Translations under genes and position numbers: made by a program
Source of the DNA: Tenrec ecaudatus
Taxonomy: Eukaryota > Chordata > Mammalia > Afrosoricida > Tenrecidae
DNA: 64,000 nucleotides
Reading direction: 5' to 3'
Assembly: GCF_050624435.1 (NCBI RefSeq)
Contig: NC_134535.1
Location: 123,987,731 to 124,051,730, forward strand
The notes under the pieces: model-generated
Databases searched by the model: none
What the model was told of the DNA's origin: nothing
Seen by the model: the letters and a program-made list of their open reading frames with translations, nothing else
In this document: positions 8,311 through 20,635 of the stretch, piece after piece
Layout: each line of letters starts with the position of its first letter
Numbering within the stretch: position 1 is the stretch's first letter

Positions 8311-10756
8311 TTTTTTATATGCTTGGGGAGGAGGTGGGGAAAGGAAAAAAAAGGAGGAATATAAAGAAGAAAAGGGGACGGGGGCATGGGGTGCTAACCA
8401 ACCAAAGGGGAGGGTTGTTTATATCTCCACAGGGAAAGAGGGACCAGACTTCAACCCAGTGCCTCAAGGTGTAAATGCAACATTCCGGTGTGGAGTAGGA
8501 AATCAGTGGAGAGTTCTGGGAGGCTGGCCCCAGTACCAAATATTAAGTGGATGCCTGTCTCTCCCCCCAAAAGAATTTATTTCAAAGGACAGCATTGAAT
8601 CTGCAGCTCCAGGAGAGGGAAATATCTGATCTGAGCATATGGGAGCAGATCAAGGGGGAGTAGGAGTGGAGCACATCCTGGCCCACCAGGCCCTGAGATC
8701 AATGACCCCAATTGGAGCAGCCAGTCCACAGAGAGGACCACATGGCCAGCCCCTCTATGAGACATGACATCCCTCACTGACCCATGGCCCTGCAGGGGTC
8801 AGCACTGAAGACACAGTGTGGGAATTGCACCCAACCTGATCCAATCACACCGAGGCAAAGCACTGGGGTAGTACAGTGGAACAGCAAGGGAATGGAGTGG
8901 CAAGGTTCCCAGGGAATGCTGAAAGTGGACTTTGGGGCCAGGGCGTGGTGCCACAGCAGACTGGACTGGAAAACACTCATAAAGGCCAACAAATGACCCT
9001 TGAACTAACTACAAGCTTTTATTTCTTGTTGAGTTTTGTTTTGTTCTTTGTCAGTGGTATGTTGTTGTTGTTTGTTGTATATTGTTGCTTGGTTTGCTCT
9101 GTCTTGTTTTTGTGCGTGTTATTGTCTCTGCAGGTCTGTCTAAATAAGATAGGCTGGATGAACTATCTGGAGGAAAAACAACGGGACTGACAGTTCCAGG
9201 AGGACATGAGACCGGGGGACGTGGGGGAAAAGGGAATGGTGTTAACAAGCCCAGGGACAAGGGAACAACAAATGACCCAAATTGGTGGTAAGGTAGGTTG
9301 GCAGGCATGGTAGGGCATGATCAAGGGTAATGTAACTAAGAGGTATAGCTGAAACCCAGGTGGGGACAGAACATGATAGTGGGACAGGAGGAAAGTCAAG
9401 GGAAATGGAGGAAAGAGCTGGAAGGCAAAGGGCATTTATAGAGGTCTAGACAAAGACATGTACATATGGAAATATATATATATATATGAGATTGGGGAAA
9501 TAGATCTATGTGCCTATATTTATAGGTTTAGTATTAAGGTGGCGGAAGGACATTGGGCCTCCACTCAAGTACTACCTCAATGCAAGAATACTTTCTTCTA
9601 TTAAATTGGCATTCTATGATGCTCACCATCCCAACACAACCACTGAAACCAAAGCAGGTGAACAAGCAAATGTGGTGAAGAAAGCTGATGGTGCCTGGCT
9701 ATCAAAAGATATAGCGTCTGGGGTCTTAAAGGACTGAAGGTAAACAAGCGGCCATCTAGCTCAGAAGCAACAAAGCCCACATGGAAGAACACACCAGCCT
9801 GTATGATCACATGGTTCTGAAGGGATGAGTTATCAGGCATCAAAGAACAAAAAAATCATATCATTGGGTGCACACCTCCAGGATACGATCGCTGAAGACA
9901 AATGGGTGCATAAGCAAATGTCCCGAAGAAAGCTGATGGTACCCGGCTATCAAAAGAGATAGTGTCTGGGGTCTTAAAGGCTTGAAGGTAAACAAGTGGC
10001 CATCTAGCTCAGAAGCAACAAAGCCCACATGGAAGAAGCATCCCAGCCTGTGTGACCACGAGGTGTTGAAGGGATCAGGTATAAGGCATCATCAGAACAA
10101 AAAAATCTTACCATAATGAATGAAGGGGGGGAGTGCAGAGTGGAGGCCCAAAGCCCATTTGTCGGCCACTGGAGATCCCCTTGCAGAGGGGTCTAGGGGA
10201 GGAGATGAGTCAGTCAGGGTGCGATGTAGCACCGATGAAGAATATAGCTTTCCTCTAGTTCCTAAATACTTCCTCCCCGCCAACTACCATGATCCGAATT
10301 CTACCTTGCAAGTCTGGATAGAGCAGAGTATATACACTGGTGCAGATAGGAGCTGGAGGCACAGAGATTCCAGGGCGGATGATACCTTCAGGACCAGCGG
10401 TGTGAGGGGCGATACTGAGAGAGTAGAGGGTGAGTGGGTTGGAAAGAGAGAACCGGTTAGAAGGATCTACATGTGACCTCCTCCCTGGGGGACGGACAAC
10501 AGAAAAGAGGGTGAAGGGAGACATCGGACAGGGCAAAATAAGACAAAATAATGATTTATAAATTATCAAGGGCTCATGAGGGAGTGGGGAGCGGGAAGGG
10601 AGGGGAAAAAAGAGGACCTGATGCCAAGGGCTTAAGTGGAGAGCAAATGCTTTGAAAATGATGATGGCAAAGAATGTACAGATGTGCTTCATACAAATGA
10701 TATATGTATGGATTGTGATAAGAGTTCTATAAGCCCCTAATAAAATGTTTTTAAAA
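8311..10756 (+). mobile_element. L1 3' UTR, sense orientation
   Basis: This is one of several copies of a long afrotherian L1 3' UTR (compare 16120-18245, 32783-35029 and 13382-15293). It shares ccacatggaagaagca, the tatcaaaagatatagc block and the terminal block gcttgacacaatggatggatg...ttgtaagagcccc...aataaaatgatt. No coding sequence. Its position next to the antisense ORF2 piece suggests a 5'-inverted (twin-primed) insertion. Confidence 0.8.
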
Positions 10757-10885
10757 GGGGCTCAAGTAGAAAGAACATGTTTTGAAAATGATGATGGAAC
10801 AAATGAACAAATGTGCTTGACACATAGATCCATGTATGTATTGTGATAAGAGCTATAAGAGCCCCCAATAAAATGATTTTTTTTT
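10757..10885 (+). mobile_element. Second L1 3' terminus
   Basis: This repeats the terminal ~120 bp of the preceding 3' UTR (ggctcaagtagaaag...aataaaatgatttttttt), either as a separate truncated insertion or as a local tandem copy. Confidence 0.75.
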
Positions 10886-10988
10886 AATCTGGAAAAAAAT
10901 AAAAACCACAAAAGCTCCGCAAGAGGAGTGCTGGAAGCAGTAGAGGAATATGGCAAAGTGGCCAGAAACAAGATCAACAAACAGAAGT

Positions 10989-11490
10989 TGTAGGAGTTAC
11001 ATAATCTCCTGTCAACTTGAGAGAAGGGGTGGAGTCTAGTCTGTCAATCAGGTCATAGACAATGAAGCCTCTGTGTGGTCATGGCATTCTCCTGAATATT
11101 CTGGAAACTCTTTTATTCCCTGGAGACAAGACACATACTCTGTCCACTTCACCTTCCTGCTGACAAGCCACATGGAGCTATGCTGACAGAGTCAGAGCCC
11201 TGGAGATGGAGGAGGTACCTGGAGGCCTATCCCAGCGCTGAGATGTTCCACCACCACTGGATCCCCAAGTTTTTCCACCCACTGGCCTGTGATCTTCCAC
11301 TGCATGTGTTGCATGAATCTGAAAAGAAATGTATTCAGTATCCAACATAGGGCCTAGTATTGGACTTATGAGCTTGTCTGGACTGGGCTGGGATATTTTC
11401 TTAATATGCAATCACTCTTTGATATAAAGCTCTCTCACATATATATATGAGTGTCAATGAATTTGTTTCTCTAGTCAACCCGGACAAACA
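10989..11490 (+). mobile_element. Solo LTR, ERVL-like family, inserted in L1 ORF2
   Basis: The element starts TGTAGGAGTTACATAATC and ends CCGGACAAACA. Internal blocks ggggtggagtctagtctgtcaatc and gacaagccacatggagct recur at 19381, 22657 and 52692. A tatataa...gctctctcacac motif lies near the 3' end. No coding sequence. I could not find an exact target duplication for this copy. Confidence 0.7.
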
Positions 11491-11571
11491 TAGAAATATA
11501 TCAGACCACTATATTCATTTGGACCAGACCACAGAAGAGGAGATAAAAAAGGCAATACCCTTCACAGTGAC

Positions 11572-12085
11572 TGTGTTAGTCTGGGTACATTAGAGAAACA
11601 AATACACAGAAACTCGTGTATAAGAGAGTTTTTTATAAAGGTTAAGTACACATCAAGAAAACATCCCAACCCATTGCTGCCAAAGCCCACAAGTCCAACA
11701 TTAATCCATTAACCCATATGTCCAACACCAATCCACAAAGTCCATCTCACAAAACAGACACAATAATGCCAACTGCAGGAGGAAAGCCGAGTCATTGAAT
11801 GTGTAAGCATCTCAAAGCCGGCAGGGGTCTCCACACGGGTGCTCCAGCACCAAGGGCTGCATGGGGTAGGTCCATGTGGCTCCTTTTCAGGATGTCTTAC
11901 AGGAAGTGAGCCTTGCAAGCTGAAGCAGGGAACTGACTAATGTAGCTGCACCCTGGTCTGACCATCAGAACAAAAGAGACTCGAGAACTAGAAAGGTGAG
12001 GCTCACTGAGCCATTTATCCCTCCGCCCTTCAATTAACCCCACATGTGTTTATATCCAGGTTGGCAAAATAAACTATCTACCTCA
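11572..12085 (-). mobile_element. Solo LTR, ERVL-like, antisense, 5-bp target duplication
   Basis: TGTGTTAGTCTGGG...CTACCTCA is flanked by gtgac (11567-11571) and gtaac (12086-12090), one mismatch. The right part (gctcactgagccatttatccctccgcccttcaatta) matches 62050-62100, so the two form a subfamily distinct from the 12123 copy. TG...CA ends and a 5-bp duplication are typical of class III (ERVL/MaLR-type) LTRs. Confidence 0.78.
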
Positions 12086-12122
12086 GTAACCAAGCACAAA
12101 TTGAAATATCTAGGGATATACC

Positions 12123-12681
12123 TGTGTTAGTCTGGGTAGAATAGAAAAACAAATTCATGGACACACATGTGTGTATGAGAAAGAGATTTATATACAATAG
12201 CAATTGAATATTGATCCCAGCCCAATCCAAATCAAGTCTATAAGTCCAATATTAGCCCATATGTCCAATACCAATCCATGAATTCCTCTTCAGATTCATG
12301 AAACACATTTAGTGACACCAAATGCAGGACGATCACAGGCCAGTGGTTAGAAAGTCTGGATCCAGTGGTGTTGTAAGCATCTCAGCACTGGCAGGGGTCT
12401 CCACGTGGCTTCTCCAGAACCCAGGACTGTATCAGGGTAGGTCCATGTGGCTTCTCCTCAGGGATGTCTCACAGGAAGGCCACCTTGTCAGTAGAGTCTC
12501 TCCAAGGAAGTGAGCAGAGACTATCTCCCGCCTCCAAGAAGGAAACACCAGATTTTCCAGAATTCTCGGGATAAAGTCATGCCCACACAGAGGCCACATT
12601 GGCTATGATCTGATTGACAGACTAGATTCCACCTCTTCACTCTTAATACTCAATTTGATACCAGATTATGTAACTACCACA
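12123..12681 (-). mobile_element. Solo LTR, ERVL-like, antisense, perfect 5-bp duplication
   Basis: TGTGTTAGTCTGGGTAG...TAACTACCACA is flanked by atacc on both sides (12118-12122 and 12682-12686). Deleting it rejoins the L1 reading ctagggatataccTAACCAA, the expected L1 ORF2 text. Confidence 0.88.
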
Positions 12682-12878
12682 ATACCTAACCAAATAAAAG
12701 ATTCATATGAGGAAAACTACAGAACACTATTACAGGAAACTAAGAGTGACCTCAACAAATGGAAGAATATCCCAAGTGTATGAATCAGAAGACAATATAG
12801 TAAGGATGTCTGCCCTACCCAAGGCACTATATAAATTTAATGCTATCCTGATAAACTAACAACATCTTTCTTAAATAA

Positions 12879-13073
12879 TTGGAAAAACTGATAACCAGCT
12901 TCATATGGAGAGAGCAGAAGCCCAAAATTATCCGGGAATTCTTAAAGAAGTCAGAGAACTTGTTTTACCTGATATTAGCACCTATTATACAGCCACAGTG
13001 GTCAAAACAGCATAGTACTGGTATAATGGCAGATATTCAGACTAATGGGAAAGAACTGAAAACCGAGAAATGA
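12879..13073 (+). pseudogene. L1 ORF2 C-terminal fragment, open for 64 codons
   Basis: The translation WREQKPKI...ILAPIIQPQWSKQ is the conserved region downstream of the L1 reverse transcriptase. It is part of the split L1 at 10886-18245 and is not an independent gene. Confidence 0.85.
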
Positions 13074-13381
13074 AATCATCAGCATACAGACAACTGATCA
13101 TTGACAAGGGGAAAAAAATAGCAATTGGGAAGCAGACACCCTCTTCAACAAGTGGTGCTGGGGAAAATGGATATCTACCTGCAGAGAAATAAAGCAAGAC
13201 CCTTACTTCACTCCCTGTACAACAGTAAATTCATGGTGTATCACAGACCTTGAGGCTAAACCGAAACTATTAAGGCCATCACTGAGGGAAGTGGGACAAA
13301 CCTAAGAACTTTGACACAGGGAATATATAAACTATTGGAAACAGGGAAGGACACAGACACAGAGTACAAACTGTTATTTGG

Positions 13382-15293
13382 TCCGACTTGCATGTCAGGT
13401 CAGCACAAATGAGAGCAAAAGAAGGGAGAGGAAGAGAGTGGAGCACATCCTGGCCAATCAAGCCTGGAGGACAATATCCCCACTCTGAACAGCCAATGGG
13501 CAGAGTGGACAATATGGCTGATCCCACTAGGAGACACCTCATCCCTTGTTAGCCCAGGGCCCTAAAGGGGACAACACTGTAGACTCAGGGCCGAAACTGG
13601 CCCAGACTGACCCTGTGACACCAAGGCAAACCACTAAAAGAATGCGGCAGAACAACCATGGGAGCAGAGCAGGGAGCCCCCGAGGGAGTACAAAGGACAG
13701 ACTCTGGGCCAAAACATGGTACCCCATTGAACCTGACTGAAGGGCATGCCTAGAATCAAAAATCAGACCTTGATCTATTTACAGGTTTTTCTTTCTTTTT
13801 TAATTTTTTTCTTTTAATTAGTTTATTCTGTGGGTAATTGATTTCCCTTTTTATTGTCATAGTTGTGTTCACACTCATTGCCTATCTTGCAATGACTTGA
13901 TTTTTGGTGCATATTATTATCTCTACAGATTTATCTAGATAAGATAAACTGGATGAATAGTCTGGAGGAGAAAACAATGGGACCAATGGTTCCAGGGGGA
14001 CACAGGAGTGGGGGAGGAGGGAGCAAGGAGGTGGTGCTGACCAACCCAGGGACAGGGGAGCAATAAGTGATCCAAAATCAGTAGCAAGGAGGATGTGAGT
14101 GGCCTGGTAGGGACACAGCAAGGGCAAGGTAACCAAAAGAAATTACTGAAACCAAAATGAGGGCTGAGCATGATCATGGGACAAGAGGAAAATAAAAGGA
14201 AATAGAGGAAAGAACTAGGTGACAAAGGGTATTTATAGAGGTCCAAAGACTGGAATGAACATATGTAAATATATTTATATGAGTGTGGGGAAACAGATCT
14301 ATGTGCATATATTTATAGGTTTAGTATTAAGGCAGCAGATGGACATTGGGCCTCCACTCAAGCACTTACTCCATGCAAGAACATTTTGTTCTAATAAATT
14401 GGCATTTCAGGGTGCACACCTTCCCGACACGATTGCTGAAGAAAAATGTGTGCATAAGCACATGTGGTGAAGAAAGCTGACAGTGACCGGCTATCAAAAG
14501 ATATAGCATCTGGGGTCTCAAAGGCTCAAAGATAAACAAGTGGCCATCTAGCTCAGAAGCAACAAAACCCACATAAAAGAAACATCCCAGCCTGTGTGAC
14601 CACGACCTGTCTAAGGGATCAGGTATCAAGCATCAAGGAACAAAACATCATATCATTAAAAAGGTGGGTGAGTGCAGAGTGGAGACTCAAAGGGTAGCCA
14701 ACCGGACACCCCTTACTGAAGGGTTGTGGGGAGGAGATGAACCAGGCAGGGTGCAGGGTAGCAACGATGAAACATATAAGTTTTCTCTAGTTCTTAAATA
14801 CTTCCTCCCCCCCCCACCCACTATCATGATCCCAATTCTACCTTACAAATCTGGCTAGACCAGAGGATGTACATTGGTACAGATAGCAACTGGAAACAGG
14901 GAATCCAGGACAGATGACTCCTCCAGGATCAGTGGTGAGAGTGGCGATGCCTGGAGGGTGGAGAGAATGTAGGGCAGAAAGGGGGAACTGATTACAAGAA
15001 TCTACATATAGCCTCCTCCCTGGGGGAGGGAGAGCAGAGAAGAAAGTGAGGGAGGCATCAGACAGTGTAATATTTGACAAAATAATAATAATTTATGAAT
15101 GATTAAGGGTTCATGAGGTAGGAGGGAGTGGGGAGAGAGGGGGAAATGAGCAGCAGATATTAAGGACTCAAGTAGAAGGCAAATGCTTTGAGAATGATGA
15201 TGGCAACAAATGTACATATGTTCTTGACACAATGGATGGATGTATGAATTGTGATAAGAATTATATGAGCCCCCAATAAAATTATTTTTTGAA
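13382..15293 (+). mobile_element. Younger 5'-truncated L1 (3' UTR only) nested in L1
   Basis: It is flanked by the 14-bp duplication aaactgttatttgg (13368-13381 and 15294-15307). The insert is a 1.9 kb L1 3' UTR ending in aataaaattattttttgaaa. Removal restores the host ORF2. The duplication is exact, so this event is younger than the host L1. Confidence 0.92.
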
Positions 15294-16408
15294 AAACTGT
15301 TATTTGGGATATACTGAAGATAAAAAACCTGTGTACATCAAAATAATTTTCCAAGGGAGTAATTAAAGAGCCCACAGACTGGGAAACCATCTTTAGCAAT
15401 GGCACATCACAGAAACTTTATTACTAAAATCTCTAATACTTTGTTAAACTACAATAAGGGGAAATTATATATAATGGGATATATATATCCCATTGAGGAG
15501 CTGGGCAAAAGACCTGACAGTAGTTTCACAAGGGCAAAAATTCGAACAGCCAATAAAGATGAGAGAAAATGTTCACGACATTAGCATAAAGGGAAATACA
15601 AATTAAAACAACTATGAGATACCATCTAACACCTTCGAAGATAGACCAATTCAAAATTTCAGAAAAGAGGAAGTGTTCAAGGCAGAGATAGGAACTCTCA
15701 TCCACTGCTGGCGGCCCTGTAGGTATATGCAGCCACTATGGAAATCGATTTGGTGTAAAACAAACGGAAATCGAGCTACCATATGACCCAGCAATCCCTC
15801 TACTGGGTATATACCCAGAAGAAGAAGGAAACAGACCACGACCAGACATCTGCGCTCCGCTGTTTATCGCAGCGCAGTTCACAATCACATAGAGTTGAAA
15901 ACAACCTTCATGTTCATCAATGGATGAATGGATAAAAAACTCTGGTGTATACATGCAATGGAGTACTAGCACAACACAAAGGACAAGTACAACATGCACT
16001 GAGGTAAGCTCAAAAAGCACAATAAACATAGGGGAAAAGCCACTAAACACGTAAATTCCCAGGGCCAGGGCCAGGCCCTCTGGGAGGAGTCAGACCCAAC
16101 TCAGGGATGCATATGGCAGCCAACTAAAAAGGAGAGGGTAAAAAAAGAGGACGAGGGTAGTGGGGGAACAGGGCACTAACACACCCACAGGGAGGATATT
16201 GTTTAAGTCTCCACAGGAAAGGGAGAGAAGGAACAGACCTTAACCTGGTGCACCAAGCCTTGAGGGCAACATACTGGCATAAAGCAGCAAAGAAACAGAG
16301 AGGTCTGTGGGGCGAGTCCCAATCTGAGTTACGTCGAACCCCTCCCCACAAGATTGCACTACAGATACAGGCTGGGGAAAGTGATAGGTCTGCCCATACC
16401 AAGCAGGA

Positions 16409-16410
<2 letters not shown>

Positions 16411-16502
<92 letters not shown>
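16411..16502 (+). repeat. (AG)n microsatellite, ~92 bp
   Basis: About 46 uninterrupted AG units lie inside the L1 3' UTR. The purity suggests recent slippage and high polymorphism. Confidence 0.98.
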
Positions 16503-16505
<3 letters not shown>

Positions 16506-18269
16506 TGCATCCTGGCCCATTAAGCCTTGAGGACAATATTCCTGCTCAGAGCAACCAAGGCACAGAGAGGACCTAAGGCGCCCCCCCACCCCCCCATGAA
16601 GCATGACATTCCCTCACTGACCCACAGTGCTGTAGGGATAGCACTGGAGAAAGAGTGTAGGAATTGTGCCTGGTTTGACACTCCCCACTCCACCCCCGCC
16701 CACCAGGATGAAACACAAGGGGAGTGCAACAGGGCCGCAAGTGGACAAAGCAACCAAGTTCACAAGGAATCCTGAAAGTAGACTTCTGATTCAAGGGATG
16801 GCTTGTCACCTCATCAGACCAGATTGGAAAATATTCTAAGGGTCAGCAGACAGGCCTGGGACTATTTATGGACTTTTCCTTTTTTTTTCTTCTATGTCTA
16901 TTTATATAAGATAGAATAAACAATGCCAAGGAGAAAGCAATGGGCCCCACAGTTCCAGTGGGACATGTGAGAGGAGGAAGAAGGGGAAAGGGAGTGGAGA
17001 GTCAACAAACTCAGGAGCAAGGGAGCAACAAGAGATCTAAAATCTATGTCGAGGAGGGTCTAGAAGGCTTTTTGCGGTTTGATCAAGTGCAATGTGGCCA
17101 AAAGAAATTACTAAGAGTCAAATGAAGGTTGACCATGATAGTAGGATGAGAGGAAAGTAAACAGAAATAGAGGAAAGAACTAGGAGGCAAGAGACATATA
17201 CAGAGGTATAAATATAGGTATGTACATATGTAAATATATTAATATATAACAAGAAGGAAATAGGTCTATGTACATATATTTACATGTCAAATATCAAGGT
17301 AGCAGATGGACATTGGGCCTCTACTTAAGTCCTCCTTCAACACAAGAACACTTTGTTCTAACAACCTGGCATTCTGTGATACTCATCTTCCCAACATGAT
17401 CACTGACGTCAAAATGGGTGCATAGGCAAATGTGGTAAAGAATGTCGATAGTACCTTGCTTTTACAAGATATAGCATCTTAAAGGCTTGAAGTTAAACAA
17501 GCAGCCATCTAGCAAGGAAGCAACAAAGCCCACAAGGAAGAAGCACACCAGCCTATGATCACAAGGTGTAGACAGGATCAAGTATCAGGCAGAAGACCCA
17601 AAACAATCATATTGATGCAAACAAGGTGGGTCAGAGTGGAGACCCAAAGTCCATCTGTATACAATTGGGCATCCCCTCACAGAAGAGTCACAAAGACGGG
17701 ACTAGTAAGCCTGGGTGCGGTATATCACCGACAAATAACAACATTCCTCTAGTTCTTTAATGTTTCCTTCCCCCACTATCATGACCCCAGTTCTACCTTA
17801 CAAATCCGTCTAGACAGGAACATGTAGACAGATAAGAGCTCTTGACACAGTGAATCTAGGACAAATAAAACCTTCAGGAACAATAATGGGAGTAGTGATA
17901 CCAAGAGGGTAGAGGGATGGTACGGGGAGAAGTGGGAGAAAGAGGGAACCAATTGCAGTGATTAATGTATAAAATCCTGCCCCCCAAGGAGGAGTAACAA
18001 CAGAAACATGGGTGAATGGAGACAGTAGACAGTGTACGATATGAAAATAATAATAATTTATCATTTATCAAGGGTTCATGAGGGCGGGGGAAGAGGGGAG
18101 AGGAAAAAGAGGAGCTGATACCAAGGGCTCAAGTAGAAAAAAAAATGTTTTGAAAATGATGATGGCAACATATGTACAAATGTGATTGACACAATGGATG
18201 GATGAATTATTATAAGAGCTGTAAGAGCCTCCCAATAAAATGATGTAAAAAAAGAGAAAGAAACAAGTA

Positions 18270-18271
<2 letters not shown>

Positions 18272-18301
<30 letters not shown>
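18272..18301 (+). repeat. (CA)n microsatellite
   Basis: Fifteen pure CA units lie just downstream of an L1 3' end. Confidence 0.95.
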
Positions 18302-18302
<1 letters not shown>

Positions 18303-18551
18303 GAGTATCAACATGAGTCCAGAGGTAAGCTCAAAAACTACAGTGGTCATAGAGGATAATACGCAGAAATGCCAGGTCGGCGTGCAGGCACTTTGGCAGG
18401 GGTCTGATCCAACCCAGGGATCCATATGGCAGATGGCAGCCAACTAAAAAAAGAGGGGGAAAGATGGGAGGCTGATGGGGGAACAGGGCACTGACACACC
18501 CACAGGGATGGTATTGTTTAAGTCTCCACAGGAAAGGAAGGGAGGGACCAG
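18302..18551 (+). mobile_element. L1 fragment, ORF2 end / start of 3' UTR
   Basis: Parallel to 15985-16240 (gaggtaagctcaaaaa, acacacccacaggga, ttgtttaagtctccacaggaaag). It represents another truncated L1 or a tandem remnant, and ends where AfroSINE sequence begins. Confidence 0.75.
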
Positions 18552-18676
18552 GATCAGAGGACCTGTTTATAGGAGCAGACAGATTCATCTTTCTCCCACA
18601 GGGCAGCTCGTGAGTTTGAACCACAGACCCTGTATTTAGCAGCCTAACTCTGAATCCACTGTGCCACCAGGACTCT
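18552..18676 (-). mobile_element. AfroSINE, antisense, truncated
   Basis: Minus strand: cctggtggcacagtgg...gcctgctaaatacaggg...ggttcaaactcacgag, the tRNA-derived head of AfroSINE with a B-box-like ggttcaaac. The 3' part is missing. Confidence 0.8.
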
Positions 18677-18689
18677 GTCAGAATTGCAT

Positions 18690-18862
18690 TGAAAATAAAA
18701 TTTAAAAACCCTAAAGGCTATCAGATCAATTCTGACTCATAGGGATCCTGTAGGGCAGAGACTGTAAATTTTAACTGGAGTAGAATGCCTCATCTGGTGG
18801 TTTTGAACTGCTGTCCTTGCAGTTAGCAGTCCAATGCATAACCTAGTACACCACCAGGGGCC
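18690..18862 (-). mobile_element. AfroSINE, antisense
   Basis: A near-complete unit on the minus strand: cctggtggtgtactaggtta, gactgctaactgcaagg, ccaccagatgagg, and a tail with ctatgagtcagaattgatc. Confidence 0.85.
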
Positions 18863-19360
18863 CACAATTGTATCATTGTGTCAGAGAAACTCTTTGGAGG
18901 AGAGCAGTCTGACCATGAATGAAATTTGTGTTTAGGGCCAGGTATTGGCTTGGTTCATTTGACAGGTTGTGAATGGGACCTGAATCCCTTTCTGGAATAC
19001 CTTTACCCAGAAGACATCCTATGGCAAATAATGGCCTATCAACAGCCAGTCCCACTGCTCTAGGCATTTCTCTCAGTAAGATCCGCTCGTCAAGTGTGAT
19101 CAATGTCCACTATTAAAGCTGCCACATTGGACTGACAGGAGAGTGTATTTCAGACATCTTGAGGTTCTTGCCACCTGGAGATACAATGCAGCCACAAGTG
19201 TGACACAGCCTTCTTCAGCCAACTACCTGCAGTCCACATGATCAATTTAGACCCACTCTCTGTCATCCTGGGGGTTAGGAATCTTTGGTAAAGAGGGAGT
19301 GCCTGGGCTTAGACTCTAGCCTTTCAGTACACCATGCAGACAGTGGTGGGTCCAAACTCT
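18863..19360. other. No recognised feature
   Basis: No coding sequence, RNA gene or clear repeat was recognised. 18880-19130 includes a degenerate minus-strand ORF of 76 codons with no family resemblance that I can name. Confidence 0.5.
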
Positions 19361-19802
19361 CGGGCCAATAGACAAATAGAGTGAAGGGGTGGAGTCTAGC
19401 CAGTCAATCTGGTCACAGTCTGAGGGTACCTCCTTGTGGGAATGGCCTTCTCATAAGGAGGGTCCTGGCAACCTCCCCCCTCTCTCTGCTTCACCTTCCT
19501 GTTGATGAGCCACTTGGAGCCATATCAATAGCAGCCAGCTGTGTCCACCGCCATTGGATCTACAAGACTTTGCACCCAATGACCTGCGATCTTCCTGCCT
19601 TCTGCTTCATTCCATGTGGCTGCGTAAGTCTGAAGAGGGATTTATGGACTCCAGCACACCATGGTGAAGTATTGGATTTATGGACTTGATCTGGACTGGG
19701 CTAGGATGTTTGCTTGATATATAATTACTTTTTATATAAAACTCTCTCTTACACATATATGAGTATACCTGGATTATCTCTGTTCAACCCAATCTAACAC
19801 AC
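19361..19802 (+). mobile_element. Solo LTR, ERVL-like family, diverged
   Basis: It shares gtgaaggggtggagtctagcc, ttcaccttcctgttgatgagcca and the 3' block tatataaaactctctcttacac...caacccaatctaacaca with 22657-23148. The left boundary is approximate and no duplication was identified. Confidence 0.7.
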
Positions 19803-20004
19803 AGACTTTTCCTCTGAAGTCCTGTTACCTGCTCAGGGAGTGCCAAGGAGCTGGATTAGGTCCCATTGTACACATGAACCCAAAATGGTCCTTTGTGTGT
19901 TTATCTCTAGATTGCTTGTTTGTTCACAACAGGATATACATGACTGTTAGTCCAAAGCCCTTGATACCAAACTCAGCTTTCACACCTCTAAATACTAGTG
20001 GAGG

Positions 20005-20630
20005 CACCCTGGGAGTGTAGTGCCTTATGGCATTGGGTTGCTAGCCACAAGGTCAACAGTTCAAACTGTTGGGTTTCTCTGATGGGAAATACCTTGGTTC
20101 TTGACTTCACGTGAGAAAGAATTCACACCGAAGCCTGGTTTGTGATCCAAGTGGGTTTTTATAAAGGACGGAAGAAGTTTCTGGTTTTACAGTCACCGAA
20201 CACAGGTAACCTCATGTGACTGCCCACCCACACGTGATAGCCTGAGGCCAGAGACACCTAGCGGGCACAGGATGGGAGCCAAAGGGTGAAGAAGATGATC
20301 TCCTAGTCAAGGTATTTGAGGTCTCTGGCTGGGAGGCATGGTTGGCCGCATTGGCTGAATTAAGCCCACCTGGGCCTTGTTTGGGCCACCCAGTTAGTCT
20401 TGATGGCTGGCTAAGGGCTTGCCTGATTCTCTTCCAACCTCCTTAGGGGTCCTTCAGGCATGGAGGACATCCCCACCCCTCCCTGCCTCTTCCTACCTAA
20501 CAAAACAATCAACCGAACCAAAGAAGAATGACAAGGCTTTCTACTCTAGTGAAGATATATAATCTTGGAGACCCACAGGGGCAGTTCTAGCCTGTCCTAT
20601 AGGGTCACTGTGAGTCAGAATTCAGTTTGG
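20005..20630 (+). mobile_element. AfroSINE split by a solo LTR
   Basis: The head is 20005-20066 (gggttgctagccacaaggtcaacagttcaaac) and the body 20507-20630 (gacaaggctttctactc, ggagacccacaggggcag, ctatagggtcactgtgagtcag). The pieces rejoin when the LTR and one copy of AAAC are removed. Confidence 0.85.
20067..20502 (-). mobile_element. Solo LTR with 4-bp target duplication, antisense
   Basis: TGTTGGGTTTC...CCTACCTAACA is flanked by AAAC (20063-20066 and 20503-20506). On the minus strand a TATAAAA lies about 120 bp from the 3' end, as expected for an LTR promoter. No coding sequence. A 4-bp duplication fits a gammaretrovirus-like (class I) element. Confidence 0.8.
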
Positions 20631-20635
20631 TTTTG

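Larger units (their letters stand above)
10886..18245 (+). mobile_element. L1 LINE, ORF2 to 3' end, split by four insertions
   Basis: Sense ORF2 pieces run in order: 10886-10988 (AVEEYGKVARNKINKQK), 11491-11571, 12086-12122 (KHKLKYLGIY), 12687-13381 (WKKLITSFIWREQKPKI), 15294-16040 (YDPAIPLLGIYPEEE), then the long 3' UTR ending in aataaaatgat. It is interrupted by three LTRs and one younger L1. Stops and frameshifts throughout mark a dead copy. Confidence 0.88.

Noticed and set aside
16124-16604. Long Ser-Leu / Arg-Glu repeat ORFs around the AG tract
   Set aside because: They are translations of a dinucleotide microsatellite within an L1 3' UTR and have no coding support.
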